A DNA stretch of 57,192 bases from Lachnospiraceae bacterium (GTDB lineage: Bacteria > Bacillota > Clostridia > Lachnospirales > Lachnospiraceae), in assembly GCA_022510705.1 (NCBI GenBank), contig JAFLSX010000007.1:1-57192 (forward strand), written 5' to 3'. The position numbers and the translations under genes are program-made. A model generated the notes under the pieces. The model saw only the letters and a list, made by a program, of their open reading frames with translations, was not told the origin of the DNA and ran no database searches. This document shows, piece after piece, positions 18,101-27,029 of the stretch. Each line of letters opens with the position of its first letter. Position 1 is the stretch's first letter.

Positions 18101-18308
18101 GCGTAAGGATGCAGACTTTGAAGTGACAGATCATATCAAGGTGGCTTTTGCGGGTAATGACAAGATTGCTGATATTGCCCTGCGCAATAAGGATTCCATT
18201 GCCGGCAAGGTGTTGGCGGAGGAAATGATAGCGAATCAAACGCTGGCAGTTTCCAAAGAGTGGAATGTAAACGGAGAAAATGTTACGATTTCTGTGGAAA
18301 GACTGTAG
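15150..18308 (+). CDS. ileS: Isoleucyl-tRNA synthetase, IleS2-like (eukaryotic-type)
   Basis: 1052 residues. Class I synthetase charging tRNA-Ile with isoleucine, with an editing domain. The ATG at 15150 follows AAGGAGGAG; an in-frame extension upstream would run into the T-box terminator and is not used. HIGH motif is PHIGH (residues 54-58); KMSKS is near 604. The N-terminus MYEKVSPNLDFVEREKKVEQ is typical of the long IleS2 class, and I see no C-terminal Cys-rich zinc module as found in IleS1. Family knowledge: IleS2 enzymes are poorly inhibited by mupirocin; for this protein that is inference. Upstream control is by the T-box. Confidence 0.96.
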   Translation: MYEKVSPNLDFVEREKKVEQFWKDNNIFEKSMETRKEGPTYTFYDGPPTANGKPHIGHVLTRVIKDMIPRYRTMKGCMVPRKAGWDTHGLPVEIEVEKLLGLDGKEQIEEYGLEPFINKCKESVWKYKGMWEDFSGTVGFWADMDNPYVTYHDDFIESEWWALKEIWDKGLLYKGFKIVPYCPRCGTPLSSQEVAQGYKDVKERSAIARFKVKDEDAYILAWTTTPWTLPSNVGLCVNPVETYAKVKAADGYTYYMAEALLDTVLGKLEDKEKNVPAYEVLETMSGKDLEYKEYEPLFDCAVEICKKQNKKAHYVVCDGYVTLTDGTGVVHIAPAFGEDDAKVGRAYDLPFVQLVDGQGNMTAETPYAGVFVKKADPLVLKDLDAKGLLFDAPKFEHSYPHCWRCDTPLIYYARESWYIKMTAVKDDLIRNNNTINWIPESIGKGRFGDWLENVQDWAISRNRYWGTPLNIWECECGHQHSIGSRAELAEMSGNPENAKVELHRPYIDEVTIACPKCGKDMHRVPEVIDCWFDSGAMPFAQHHYPFENKELFEAQFPAQFISEAVDQTRGWFYSLLAESTLLFNKAPYENVIVLGHVQDENGQKMSKSKGNAVDPFDALATYGADAIRWYFYINSAPWLPNRFHGKAVQEGQRKFMGTLWNTYAFFVLYANIDNFDATKYTLDYEKLAVMDKWLLSKLNTLVSEVDGHLDNYRIPEAARALQDFVENMSNWYVRRSRERFWAKGMEQDKINAYMTLYTALVTVCKAAAPMIPFLTEDIYQNLVRTNDKAAPESIHLCDFPVANPAYTDKQLEADMDIVLKAVVMGRACRNTANIKNRQPISKMFVKGAHELSDFYKDIIAEELNVKQVLFTEDVREFTSYTFKPQLRTVGPKYGKQLGGIQKALASLDGNAAMDELKAGGALKFTVDGVEVSLAEEDLLIEMTQKEGYVTEADNYMTVVLDTNLSEELIEEGFVLEVISKIQTMRKDADFEVTDHIKVAFAGNDKIADIALRNKDSIAGKVLAEEMIANQTLAVSKEWNVNGENVTISVERL

Positions 18309-18368
18309 CAGATGGAGTATAATATTGCTTAGATACCAAATGAGGCAAGAAGCCTAAGGAGGAAAGTA

Positions 18369-20834
18369 ATGCAGAAGAAGACAGTGAAATTTGACAAGGA
18401 ATTATTTAAAAGAAGCGTCCTGTATAATGTAAAGACTTTATACAGAAAGACTTTGGAGGAGGCAACTCCCCAGCAGATTTTTCAGGCAGTCTGCCTGGCT
18501 GTGAAGGATCAGATCGTAGATAACTGGATGGAAACACAGAAGACCTATGAAAAGAAAGATCCTAAGATGGTATATTATCTGTCCATGGAGTTTCTGATGG
18601 GCAGAGCACTGGGTAATAACCTGATCAATCTGCAGGCATATAAGCAGGTAAAGACTGCTATGGATGAACTGGGACTTGATTTAAATCTGGTGGAGGATAT
18701 GGAGCCCGACGCAGCGCTGGGTAACGGCGGTCTGGGCCGTCTGGCAGCTTGTTTCCTGGATTCCCTGGCAACGTTAGGGTATCCCGCATACGGCTGCGGT
18801 ATCCGCTACCGCTACGGTATGTTCAAGCAGGAAATCCACGACGGTTATCAGATCGAGGTACCGGACAACTGGTTAGAGAACGGAAATCCCTTTGAACTGC
18901 GCCGTCCTGAATATGCCAAGACCGTTAAATTCGGTGGCTATGTAAATGTGCGTGTGGATGAAAATGGCAGGAACCATTTCTTCCAGGAAGGATATCAGTC
19001 CGTTAAGGCAGTTCCCTTTGATATGCCCATCTTAGGTTATGGAAACGGCATAGTGAACACTCTGCGTATTTGGGATGCAGAGCCGGTAGAGTGCTTCCAG
19101 TTGGACTCCTTTGACAAGGGTGACTATCAGAAAGCTGTTGAGCAGCAGAACCTGGCGCGCAATATCGTAGAGGTACTCTATCCCAATGACAACCACTATG
19201 CAGGTAAGGAGCTGCGCTTAAAGCAGCAGTATTTCTTCATATCCGCCTCTGTACAGGAAGCAGTGGAAAAATACATGAGAAAGCATACCGATATTCGCAA
19301 GTTCCATGAGAAGGTTACTTTCCAGTTGAATGATACCCATCCTACGGTAGCGATCGCGGAACTGATGCGTATTTTAATGGACGACTACGATTTGGAATGG
19401 GATGAAGCATGGGAGGTTACCACTAAGACTTGTGCATATACGAACCATACCATCATGTCCGAAGCACTGGAAAAATGGCCTATTGAGCTCTTCTCTCGTC
19501 TGTTGCCCCGTATCTACCAGATTGTAGAGGAAATCAACCGTCGATTCTTAAACAAGATTGAACAGGTATATCCCGGCAACCAGGAGAAAGTGCGTAAAAT
19601 GGCAATCGTCTATGACGGACAGATACGTATGGCGCATCTGGCTATCGTGGCCGGCTATTCCGTCAACGGTGTGGCACAGTTACATACAGAAATCTTAAAG
19701 AATCAGGAATTAAAGGATTTCTATGAGATGATGCCCGAGAAATTCAATAATAAGACTAACGGTATTACTCAGAGAAGATTCCTTCTTCATGGTAATCCGC
19801 TGTTAGCAGACTGGGTAACGGAGCATATCGGTTCTGAGTGGATCACCGATCTGCCCCAGATTGCTAAGATGAAAATCTATGCGGATGATAAAAAGGCTCA
19901 GCAGGAGTTTATGAACATCAAGTACCGTAATAAGGTACGTCTTGCACAGTACATTTTGGAGCACAACGGTGTGGAAGTGGACCCCCGTTCCATTTTCGAC
20001 GTACAGGTAAAGCGTCTGCATGAGTATAAACGCCAGTTATTGAATATCCTGCATGTTATGTATTTGTACAATGAATTGAAAGAGCATCCGGAAATGGATT
20101 TCTATCCTCGTACTTTTATTTTCGGTGCGAAGGCAGCGGCAGGCTATCGCAATGCCAAGCTGACGATCAAGCTGATCAATTCCGTAGCGGATGTTGTAAA
20201 CAATGATCCTGCAATCGGCGGCAAGATGAAAGTAGTTTTCATTGAGAACTACCGTGTGTCCAATGCCGAAATGATCTTTGCGGCAGCGGATGTGTCCGAG
20301 CAGATTTCCACCGCCAGCAAAGAGGCTTCCGGTACCGGTAACATGAAGTTCATGTTAAACGGTGCGCTGACATTAGGTACTATGGACGGTGCCAATGTAG
20401 AAATCGTAGAAGAAGTGGGAGAGGAAAATGCCTTTATTTTCGGTCTGTCCTCCGATGAGGTTATCCGGTATGAAAATTACGGCGGTTACAATCCCATGGA
20501 AATCTTCAACAACGATCAGGATATCAGAAAGGTGCTGATGCAGCTTATCAATGGTACTTTTGCACCCGGAGATACGGAGTTGTTCAGACCCCTTTATAAC
20601 TCGCTGCTCAATACCCAGAGTACATCTAAAGCAGATACCTACTTTATCCTGAAGGATTTTAAGTCTTATGCGGAAGCACAGAAGAGAGTGGAAGCTGCAT
20701 ATATGAATGAAAAAGGCTGGGCTAAGAGCGCAATCCTGAATATGGCAAGCTGCGGTAAGTTTACCTCCGATAGAACGATTCAGGAATATGTGGACGATAT
20801 CTGGCATTTGGATAAGGTCGTAATCAGCAAATAA
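18369..20834 (+). CDS. glgP: Glycogen/starch/alpha-glucan phosphorylase
   Basis: 821 residues, full length. Uses phosphate to release glucose-1-phosphate from glycogen ends, with PLP as cofactor. The PLP region is EASGTGNMKFMLNGALTLGT, with the Schiff-base Lys near 660. Other blocks: EDMEPDAALGNGGLGRLAAC, GYGIRYRYG-like YGCGIRYRYGMFKQEI, and HPTVAIAELMR. Start ATG at 18369 is preceded by AAGGAGGAAAG. A TATAAT lies at about 18318 after the ileS stop, but no clear -35 accompanies it. Together with glgC-glgD upstream it gives a nearly complete storage and release pathway; glgA and glgB are not in the window. A perfect terminator follows. Confidence 0.97.
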   Translation: MQKKTVKFDKELFKRSVLYNVKTLYRKTLEEATPQQIFQAVCLAVKDQIVDNWMETQKTYEKKDPKMVYYLSMEFLMGRALGNNLINLQAYKQVKTAMDELGLDLNLVEDMEPDAALGNGGLGRLAACFLDSLATLGYPAYGCGIRYRYGMFKQEIHDGYQIEVPDNWLENGNPFELRRPEYAKTVKFGGYVNVRVDENGRNHFFQEGYQSVKAVPFDMPILGYGNGIVNTLRIWDAEPVECFQLDSFDKGDYQKAVEQQNLARNIVEVLYPNDNHYAGKELRLKQQYFFISASVQEAVEKYMRKHTDIRKFHEKVTFQLNDTHPTVAIAELMRILMDDYDLEWDEAWEVTTKTCAYTNHTIMSEALEKWPIELFSRLLPRIYQIVEEINRRFLNKIEQVYPGNQEKVRKMAIVYDGQIRMAHLAIVAGYSVNGVAQLHTEILKNQELKDFYEMMPEKFNNKTNGITQRRFLLHGNPLLADWVTEHIGSEWITDLPQIAKMKIYADDKKAQQEFMNIKYRNKVRLAQYILEHNGVEVDPRSIFDVQVKRLHEYKRQLLNILHVMYLYNELKEHPEMDFYPRTFIFGAKAAAGYRNAKLTIKLINSVADVVNNDPAIGGKMKVVFIENYRVSNAEMIFAAADVSEQISTASKEASGTGNMKFMLNGALTLGTMDGANVEIVEEVGEENAFIFGLSSDEVIRYENYGGYNPMEIFNNDQDIRKVLMQLINGTFAPGDTELFRPLYNSLLNTQSTSKADTYFILKDFKSYAEAQKRVEAAYMNEKGWAKSAILNMASCGKFTSDRTIQEYVDDIWHLDKVVISK

Positions 20835-20841
20835 ATAGAAC

Positions 20842-20870
20842 AAAAATACCCGGTTTATCCGGGTATTTTT
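20842..20870 (+). terminator. Intrinsic terminator after glgP
   Basis: Perfect 12-bp stem AAAAATACCCGG (20842-20853) / CCGGGTATTTTT (20859-20870) with loop TTTAT. It also separates glgP from the lipoprotein gene that starts 20 bp later. Confidence 0.93.
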
Positions 20871-20889
20871 GTTACATGAGAGGGGAAAT

Positions 20890-22149
20890 ATGAAAAAGAA
20901 AGTGTTAGCCCTGTTTCTTTGCCTGACGTTGTTTAGTGGATGTGGAGGAGAGCTGGCTGCAGTATCGGAAGTAGTGGAAACTCCGGCTACCGGAGCGGCA
21001 GAGGCGCCGAAAAGATGGCTAATATCATTGGAAACCGGCTTTGAAGCAAACCGTCTGCAGATGGAAGAAAAAGTGCTTCAGGAAAAGGATGTTTTGAAGG
21101 AGGTGCTGACTCCGGAGATTACGCTGGTCATGGTAGGTGATATACTGATGCATATGCCGGTGAATAACAGCGGCAAAATGGAAGACGGCAGCATAAATTT
21201 TGACCATCTTTTTACCTACACCAAGGACATGATCTCTGAGGCGGATATTGCCATTGTCAATCAAGAGGTAATACTGGGAGGACCGGAGTTAGGGATTTCA
21301 GGCTATCCCAGATTTAATACCTATTACGAGGTGGGTGATGCTCTGGTAGCTGCCGGTTTTGATGTGGTGCTTCATGCCACCAATCATTCTATGGACAAGG
21401 GGCTGGAGGGTCTTGAGAATTGCCTGAACTTCTGGGAAGAAAACTATCCCGACATAGCAGTGATAGGAATGTATGGCAGTAAGGAAGACAGGGATGAGAT
21501 TTATATCTATGAGCAGCAGGGGATTCGGGTTGCTATCTTAAACTATACCTACGGTACCAACGGTCTGCCCCTGCCGTCCGGAATGCCCTACGCTGTCAAT
21601 CTGATCCAGGAAAATCTCATTGCTCAGGATGTGGCCCGCGCCAAGGACTTGGCTGACTTTGTCATTCTCTGTCCCCATTGGGGAACGGAATATGTGCTGG
21701 AGGAGACTAATGCGCAGCGACTATGGGCTGAATTCTTTTTGGAATGCGGGGTGGATTTAGTCATCGGAACCCATCCCCATGTGATAGAGCCGGTAGAGAT
21801 GTTGACTGACGAAGAAGGCAATGAGATGTTAGTTTATTACTCCCTGGGCAACTATGTGAATGCCACAGCTTCCGAGGAGAATAATATCGGTATCCGTATG
21901 CTGGGCGCCATGGCCACCGTCACCATTGCGCGTAATAGCGACGGTGAGGTTTACATAAAAGAGTATGGTGCAGAGCCGCTGGTCACCTATGTATCCGCTG
22001 ATAAGAAGACCATTACTACCTATCCTTTGAAACTGTTTACGGAGGAAATGGCCGCGGATAGCTTTACCCGAAGACGGGACGTCAATTTTACCAGAGAACA
22101 CTGCGAAGAGATCTGGAGGCAGGTATTTGGCGATATGGGGTTAGAATAA
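20890..22149 (+). CDS. CapA/PgsA-like metallophosphatase-fold lipoprotein
   Basis: 419 residues from ATG 20890, chosen because AGAGGGGAAAT precedes it and the signal starts MKKKVLALFLCLTLFSGCGG; an upstream in-frame extension lies in the terminator. Lipobox LFSGC predicts a lipid anchor on the outer face. The mature part has the capsule-synthesis CapA metallophosphatase pattern: VMVGDILMHMP, NQEVILGG, ATNHSMDKG, CPHWGTEY, IGTHPHVIEPVE and YYSLGNYVN. Family knowledge: CapA is linked to poly-gamma-glutamate capsule in Bacillus; many clostridial homologues stand alone and their substrate is unknown. No capB or capC is nearby, so the role here is uncertain. Confidence 0.9.
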   Translation: MKKKVLALFLCLTLFSGCGGELAAVSEVVETPATGAAEAPKRWLISLETGFEANRLQMEEKVLQEKDVLKEVLTPEITLVMVGDILMHMPVNNSGKMEDGSINFDHLFTYTKDMISEADIAIVNQEVILGGPELGISGYPRFNTYYEVGDALVAAGFDVVLHATNHSMDKGLEGLENCLNFWEENYPDIAVIGMYGSKEDRDEIYIYEQQGIRVAILNYTYGTNGLPLPSGMPYAVNLIQENLIAQDVARAKDLADFVILCPHWGTEYVLEETNAQRLWAEFFLECGVDLVIGTHPHVIEPVEMLTDEEGNEMLVYYSLGNYVNATASEENNIGIRMLGAMATVTIARNSDGEVYIKEYGAEPLVTYVSADKKTITTYPLKLFTEEMAADSFTRRRDVNFTREHCEEIWRQVFGDMGLE

Positions 22150-22210
22150 GAGCTGTTTAAAAACAGTATACAAGATTCCAAATCCAGTAGTACCTCCTTG
22201 GAACTTCCCA

Positions 22211-22239
22211 TTGCATAAGACGGCGCTTTCCTTTATAAT
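22211..22239 (+). promoter_or_regulatory. Candidate promoter of the aconitase-family gene
   Basis: TTGCAT (22211-22216), 17-bp spacer, TATAAT (22234-22239), about 50 bp before the ATG. The -10 is perfect and the -35 matches only at TTG. Confidence 0.5.
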
Positions 22240-22290
22240 AAAACTGTCGTATTTTTGGACATACAACACACAGGAAGGACGGAAAATAAT

Positions 22291-24579
22291 ATGATAGAAC
22301 TTTTAGAAGGCGGCGCTTATCTGATAAACGGTACAGAGGTTGTAGCAGATACTGGTGAGGCAGCAGCGGCCGTTGCACATAAAATCGGTAAAAATATAAC
22401 CAAGGAAGACGCGGCCAAGCAGACCATTGCTTACGGTATCCTGCAAAGCCATAATACTTCCGGCAATATGGAGAAATTAAAGATCAAATTTGATAAGCTG
22501 ACCAGCCACGATATTACTTTTGTGGGTATTATTCAGACAGCCAGAGCATCGGGTCTGACCAAGTTCCCAGTGCCCTATGTGCTGACAAACTGCCACAATT
22601 CTCTCTGTGCAGTGGGCGGTACCATCAATGAGGATGACCATATGTACGGGCTGACCTGTGCCAAGAAATACGGCGGTGTCTATGTGCCCCCTCATCAGGC
22701 GGTCATCCATCAGTTTGCAAGGGAAATGCTGGCCGGCGGCGGCAAGATGATCTTAGGCTCCGATTCCCATACCAGATACGGTGCATTAGGTACCATGGCA
22801 ATGGGCGAGGGTGGTCCCGAACTGGTAAAGCAGCTCCTTAATCAGACCTATGATATCAATATGCCCGGCGTAGTGGGCGTTTATCTGACGGGCGAGCCGG
22901 TAAAGGGCGTGGGCCCTCAGGACGTGGCGCTGGCAATCATCGGTGCCGTATTTAAGAATGGCTATGTGAAGAATAAAGTAATGGAATTTGTAGGTCCCGG
23001 CGTGGCTTCCTTAAGCGCGGACTTCCGTATCGGCATTGATGTCATGACCACGGAGACCACCTGCCTTTCTTCCATCTGGCAGACAGACGGGGAGATTGAG
23101 GAGTTCTACGAAATCCACGGAAGAAAAGAGGAATACAGCGAGTTAAAGCCGGGTGATGTAGCTTATTACGATGGCATGATAATGGTGGATTTAAGCAAGA
23201 TCCGTCCCATGATCGCCATGCCCTTCCATCCCAGCAATACCTATACCATAGAAGAGTTGAATGCCAATTTGTTGGATATTCTGGATGAAACTGAAAAGCG
23301 CGCGCTGGTGAGCTTGGACGGTGCGGTAGAATTCTCCTTAAAAGAGAAAGTACGTGACGGTAAATTCTATGTGGATCAGGGAATTATTGCAGGCTGTGCC
23401 GGCGGCGGATTTGAAAACATCTGCGCAGCAGCGGATATCTTAAAGGGCAGCTACATAGGAGCCGATGGCTTCACCTTGAGCGTATATCCCGCATCCATGC
23501 CTGTGTATATGGAATTAATTAAAAACGGCTGTGCCGCAGCCATTTTAGAAACCGGCGCCGTTATGAAGACCGCTTTCTGCGGACCTTGCTTCGGTGCAGG
23601 CGATACGCCGGCCAACAATGCATTCAGCATTCGTCACTCCACACGCAACTTCCCCAACAGGGAAGGCTCTAAGCTGCAGAACGGCCAGATTGCATCCGTA
23701 GCGCTGATGGATGCCCGCTCCATTGCGGCAACTGCGGCTAATAAGGGTGTACTGACACCGGCTACAGAGTTTGACGGTACGTTAAACAAATATCAGTATC
23801 ATTTTGACAGTAATATCTATAAGAACCGCGTTTTTGATTCCAAGGGCGTGGCTGACCCGGATGTGGAAATCCAGTTTGGTCCTAATATCAAGGACTGGCC
23901 GGAAATGGGCGCACTGCCGGAGAACTTGGTATTGCAGGTGGTTTCTGAGATCCATGACCCGGTAACTACCACCGACGAACTGATTCCTTCCGGAGAAACC
24001 TCTTCCTACCGCTCCAATCCTTTGGGACTGGCGGAATTTACCTTAAGCCGTAAGGACCCTCAGTATGTGGGCCGCGCAAAGGAAATTCAGAAAGCGGAGA
24101 AGGAGAGAATGGCCGGCGGACATCCCTGCCATGCACTGCCTGTTGTGAAGGATATTATGGGTGTGGTAAAGGGACAATTTGCAGATGCGAACCATACCAA
24201 TACGGGCTTTGGTTCTACTATCTTTGCAGTAAAGCCGGGTGACGGTTCCGCCCGTGAGCAGGCGGCATCCTGCCAGAAGGTGCTGGGCGGCTGGGCCAAT
24301 ATTGCCAATGAGTATGCTACCAAGCGTTACCGCTCCAACTTGATTAACTGGGGTATGCTGCCCTTTTTGATTGAAGAAGGTGAACTGCCCTTTCAGAATC
24401 TGGACTATCTCTTCCTGCCCGGCATCCGTAAGGCAGTGGAAGAAAAGCAGGAAGTAATCAAGGCCTACAAGGTTGGCAAAGATGCACTGGAAGAATTTGA
24501 CCTGCGCCTGGGTGAACTGACCGATGAAGAGCGGCAGATCATCTTAAAAGGATGTCTGATCAACTATAACAGGGTGTAA
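22291..24579 (+). CDS. Aconitate hydratase family protein
   Basis: 762 residues from the ATG at 22291, which has GGAAGGACGG upstream. It carries an aconitase [4Fe-4S] core: [20 protein letters not shown], and the cluster-type motif [18 protein letters not shown] with CxxC; a third candidate ligand is in TTETTCLSS. The C-terminal swivel domain follows ([19 protein letters not shown]). The length and motifs fit the hydratase group common in Lachnospiraceae, related to but distinct from AcnA and AcnB. The likely reaction is citrate-isocitrate isomerisation or a related hydro-lyase step; the substrate is not proven. No citrate synthase or isocitrate dehydrogenase gene is next to it. Confidence 0.88.
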   Translation: MIELLEGGAYLINGTEVVADTGEAAAAVAHKIGKNITKEDAAKQTIAYGILQSHNTSGNMEKLKIKFDKLTSHDITFVGIIQTARASGLTKFPVPYVLTNCHNSLCAVGGTINEDDHMYGLTCAKKYGGVYVPPHQAVIHQFAREMLAGGGKMILGSDSHTRYGALGTMAMGEGGPELVKQLLNQTYDINMPGVVGVYLTGEPVKGVGPQDVALAIIGAVFKNGYVKNKVMEFVGPGVASLSADFRIGIDVMTTETTCLSSIWQTDGEIEEFYEIHGRKEEYSELKPGDVAYYDGMIMVDLSKIRPMIAMPFHPSNTYTIEELNANLLDILDETEKRALVSLDGAVEFSLKEKVRDGKFYVDQGIIAGCAGGGFENICAAADILKGSYIGADGFTLSVYPASMPVYMELIKNGCAAAILETGAVMKTAFCGPCFGAGDTPANNAFSIRHSTRNFPNREGSKLQNGQIASVALMDARSIAATAANKGVLTPATEFDGTLNKYQYHFDSNIYKNRVFDSKGVADPDVEIQFGPNIKDWPEMGALPENLVLQVVSEIHDPVTTTDELIPSGETSSYRSNPLGLAEFTLSRKDPQYVGRAKEIQKAEKERMAGGHPCHALPVVKDIMGVVKGQFADANHTNTGFGSTIFAVKPGDGSAREQAASCQKVLGGWANIANEYATKRYRSNLINWGMLPFLIEEGELPFQNLDYLFLPGIRKAVEEKQEVIKAYKVGKDALEEFDLRLGELTDEERQIILKGCLINYNRV

Positions 24580-24613
24580 TTCTATAACATTTCTTGAATA
24601 TCAGTATATACAT

Positions 24614-24671
24614 GCTCCATAAGCAACCGGGGTTCAGGTGCGGTAGCATTCACCCCGATTGCTTATGGAGC
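24614..24671 (+). repeat. Palindromic element A (core on plus)
   Basis: 58 nt after the hydratase gene. Perfect 13-bp arms GCTCCATAAGCAA / TTGCTTATGGAGC enclose a core containing GGTTCAGGTGCGGTAGCATT. Inside, CGGGGT (24628-24633) pairs with ACCCCG (24652-24657) and GTGC with GCAT around a GGTA loop. It shares the core with four other elements in the next 2.5 kb although the arms differ. T-rich sequence after it is weak, so it is not a typical terminator. Confidence 0.85.
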
Positions 24672-24722
24672 TTATTTTATGGAATAATAATACTATTTTA
24701 TTAAAAGTAAGAGTGAATATTA

Positions 24723-24783
24723 ATCCCCCATAACCAACAAGGGCGAATGCCACCGCATCTGAGCCCGGTTGGTTATGGGAGAT
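24723..24783 (-). repeat. Palindromic element B (core on minus)
   Basis: 61 nt. Arms ATCCCCCATAACCAAC (24723-24738) and GTTGGTTATGGGAGAT (24768-24783) pair with one mismatch. The core read on minus is CGGGCTCAGATGCGGTGGCA followed by TTCGCCCTT. Nearly identical to element D. Confidence 0.87.
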
Positions 24784-24786
24784 ATT

Positions 24787-24864
24787 TGTAAGTTGACTTT
24801 GTAAGAAAACTGTAAGAAAAGTACGTAAAATGTAAGAAATGATACTGAACTGCTATGTTATCAT
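24787..24864 (+). promoter_or_regulatory. Direct TGTAAGAAA repeats and -10 upstream of solute-binding lipoprotein
   Basis: TGTAAGTTG at 24787, TGTAAGAAA at 24800, 24811 and 24831, with a degenerate copy GTACGTAAAA at 24821-24830. Spacing is 10-13 bp, about one helical turn. A weak -10 (TATCAT, 24859-24864) lies about 19 bp after the last repeat with no good -35 ahead of it. This is the layout of a promoter activated by an OmpR/PhoB-type response regulator. The regulator is not in the window. Confidence 0.55.
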
Positions 24865-24894
24865 AAAGATAAGAAATCACGCGCGGAGGTGTCT

Positions 24895-26850
24895 ATGAAA
24901 GCTATTCGAAGCCCTTATCTTTTTATATTACTGCTCAGTATTTTATTTTGCCTGACCGGTTGCGGTAAAGAAAAGAAAGCTGCTTACGACATCGTGCCGG
25001 AGTATGAGGCTCTGATTTTTCCCGAAGCAGGAGAATACTTGCTGGGCGCCCAGTATTATAAGGGGGAAGCCGTTCAGATAACCGGAAACCGGGAAGGAGA
25101 AGTGTTTTTGTGTAAGGAAGGGAAAGCTGCGGAGATATTTATGACAGATGTGTCGCAAGAATTGATCCTTTTTAGTACCCGCTGGTGGATTGCTTCGGAC
25201 GGAAGCACATATGTACTCTCTGATAATACGCTGACCGCGCTTTCTGCAGACGGAGCTGCACTTTACAGTATTCAGGCGGACGGAGCCGTAACGGACATTT
25301 GCGAGTCCACATCCGGAGAGATTATAGTGACAATAGGAGATACCACAAAATTTAATAGCGGACTGGCAGTTCTTGATACGGAAACGAGAACTTTAGGAAA
25401 GATAAATTGGCTGAAGACCATTATATATAGGACGGGAAAGGGACAGACAGGGGATGTGCTGGTTTTAGACGGAACAGGACTATATGATTACAGTCTATCT
25501 GACGGAGAGAAAACCATTTATATGGAATGGGCAAATTCTGCCTATACTCCAAGCTCTGTATGGGATATCAAGTTTCTTGCCTCCAATCTGGTTAGGCTGT
25601 ATACCCGGGATGGGATGGAAGTAACATTGTCTAAGGTTAATTTGGATGACAGTGATAGAACGATTCTTACCTTGAAAGCGTCCTATTTAAAACCGGAGAT
25701 GAAAGAGCTGATTGTACGCTTTAATCAAGAGAATGAGGAGTACTATATAAGAGTGGAAGAACGACCGGATAATGTGGATTATAATACCTATCTACAAAAG
25801 CTGCAGATGGAATTTGCCGCAGGTCATGGTGCCGACATTCTGGACATAAGTTTGGTGGAGGCTATGCCGGAACTTTTAGAAATAGGAGCGATAGAGGAGT
25901 TGTCCGGTCGGATAGAAAAGGAGGGAATCAACAGAGAAGATTATTTTCCTCAAGCTTTTCAGATGTTTGGGCAGGAGGACGGTGTCTATGGGATGCCTTA
26001 TTCACTCCAGCTTTCTTCTATCTGTATGGACAGTACGCTTTTTCCTGACGAGAGGGTGTACAATCTTGAAAATCTGCTGACAGTATTAGAAGAATATCCG
26101 GAAGATGCTGTGCTTGTTAAGACTATGGGAGCATGGTATGTACTGTCTTTCTTTCTGGAAGACTCCGAGGATTTAAACGGCCTGATCAACTGGGAGAACA
26201 ATACCTGCGATTTTTCCGGAGAAAACTTTAAGAGAATGCTGGAACTGGCAAAAAGATACGGAGATACCGAGTACCGTAATACAGATTATTTGGTAGTTAG
26301 GACATTGGGGTTGGATAACTACATGCTGTATGCAGGTTATGATAACCTGATGAAAGAAACCGGCAGAAGCCTGGTGGGCTATCCGACGGCGGATGGAGGA
26401 GTGCATGCTGTCTATATGTACGGTTTTTGTATGAATGCAGCTTCAGCGCACAAAGATGGGGTCTGGGAATTCATGACCTTTTTGCTGCAGGAGGATAATC
26501 AGTATTTGATCGGAACAGCGGGGCATAACGGAAGTTTTCCCATAAGCAGAGCAGCGTTCCAAAAAGCAGGAGAGTTTTATATAGAAGACGATGGCCCCCA
26601 TGGGTTTCTCATGCTGAATATGGTTGAAGCACCGGGATTAGAGTTCGGTGCGGATGAATTTACCAAGGAGCAGCTTGCCGATCTTGAACAGCTGCTGGAA
26701 ATCGGAAAACTAACGCCATGGCGTAACCAGATGATAGTGGATATCATAGTGGAAGAAAGTGATGCCTATTTTAACGGTGATAAGACCATAGAAGAAGTCA
26801 GTGTGCTCATCCAAAACCGCGTGCAGTTATATTTAAATGAACTGGACTGA
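24895..26850 (+). CDS. Extracellular solute-binding lipoprotein (family 1-like)
   Basis: About 651 residues from ATG 24895 (GGAGG seven bases upstream). Signal peptide ends LFCLTGCGKEKK, a lipobox. Residues about 25-255 look like a beta-rich, propeller-like region with repeated Asp-Gly turns. From about 260 the sequence matches ABC-type extracellular solute-binding proteins (SYLKPEMKELIVRFNQENEE; later YGMPYSLQLSSICMDSTLFP and a C-terminal WEFMTFLLQ). Such two-part proteins are frequent in Lachnospiraceae and usually bind sugars or oligosaccharides. No permease genes are adjacent, so it may work with a distant transporter or as a sensor. Flanked on both sides by the palindromic elements. Confidence 0.85.
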   Translation: MKAIRSPYLFILLLSILFCLTGCGKEKKAAYDIVPEYEALIFPEAGEYLLGAQYYKGEAVQITGNREGEVFLCKEGKAAEIFMTDVSQELILFSTRWWIASDGSTYVLSDNTLTALSADGAALYSIQADGAVTDICESTSGEIIVTIGDTTKFNSGLAVLDTETRTLGKINWLKTIIYRTGKGQTGDVLVLDGTGLYDYSLSDGEKTIYMEWANSAYTPSSVWDIKFLASNLVRLYTRDGMEVTLSKVNLDDSDRTILTLKASYLKPEMKELIVRFNQENEEYYIRVEERPDNVDYNTYLQKLQMEFAAGHGADILDISLVEAMPELLEIGAIEELSGRIEKEGINREDYFPQAFQMFGQEDGVYGMPYSLQLSSICMDSTLFPDERVYNLENLLTVLEEYPEDAVLVKTMGAWYVLSFFLEDSEDLNGLINWENNTCDFSGENFKRMLELAKRYGDTEYRNTDYLVVRTLGLDNYMLYAGYDNLMKETGRSLVGYPTADGGVHAVYMYGFCMNAASAHKDGVWEFMTFLLQEDNQYLIGTAGHNGSFPISRAAFQKAGEFYIEDDGPHGFLMLNMVEAPGLEFGADEFTKEQLADLEQLLEIGKLTPWRNQMIVDIIVEESDAYFNGDKTIEEVSVLIQNRVQLYLNELD

Positions 26851-26861
26851 GACTGCTGCTC

Positions 26862-26926
26862 TATTCAAAATCATCAAACCGGGCTCAGATGCGGTGGCAT
26901 TCGCCCTTGTTTGATGATTTTGAATA
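26862..26926 (+). repeat. Palindromic element C (core on plus)
   Basis: 65 nt, 11 bp after the lipoprotein stop. Perfect 18-bp arms TATTCAAAATCATCAAAC (26862-26879) / GTTTGATGATTTTGAATA (26909-26926). Core CGGGCTCAGATGCGGTGGCA followed by TTCGCCCTT, identical to the minus-strand core of element B though the arms are unrelated. Confidence 0.88.
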
Positions 26927-26954
26927 TCCATGAATCGAATAAGACGAATGAACA

Positions 26955-27015
26955 ATCCCCCATAACCAACAAGGGCGAATGCCACCGCACCTGAGCCCGG
27001 TTGGTTATGGGGGAT
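26955..27015 (-). repeat. Palindromic element D (core on minus)
   Basis: 61 nt with perfect 16-bp arms ATCCCCCATAACCAAC (26955-26970) / GTTGGTTATGGGGGAT (27000-27015). Differs from element B at only two bases, one in the core and one in the right arm, and has the same orientation. Confidence 0.88.
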
Positions 27016-27029
27016 AAATGGTTCCTAAA

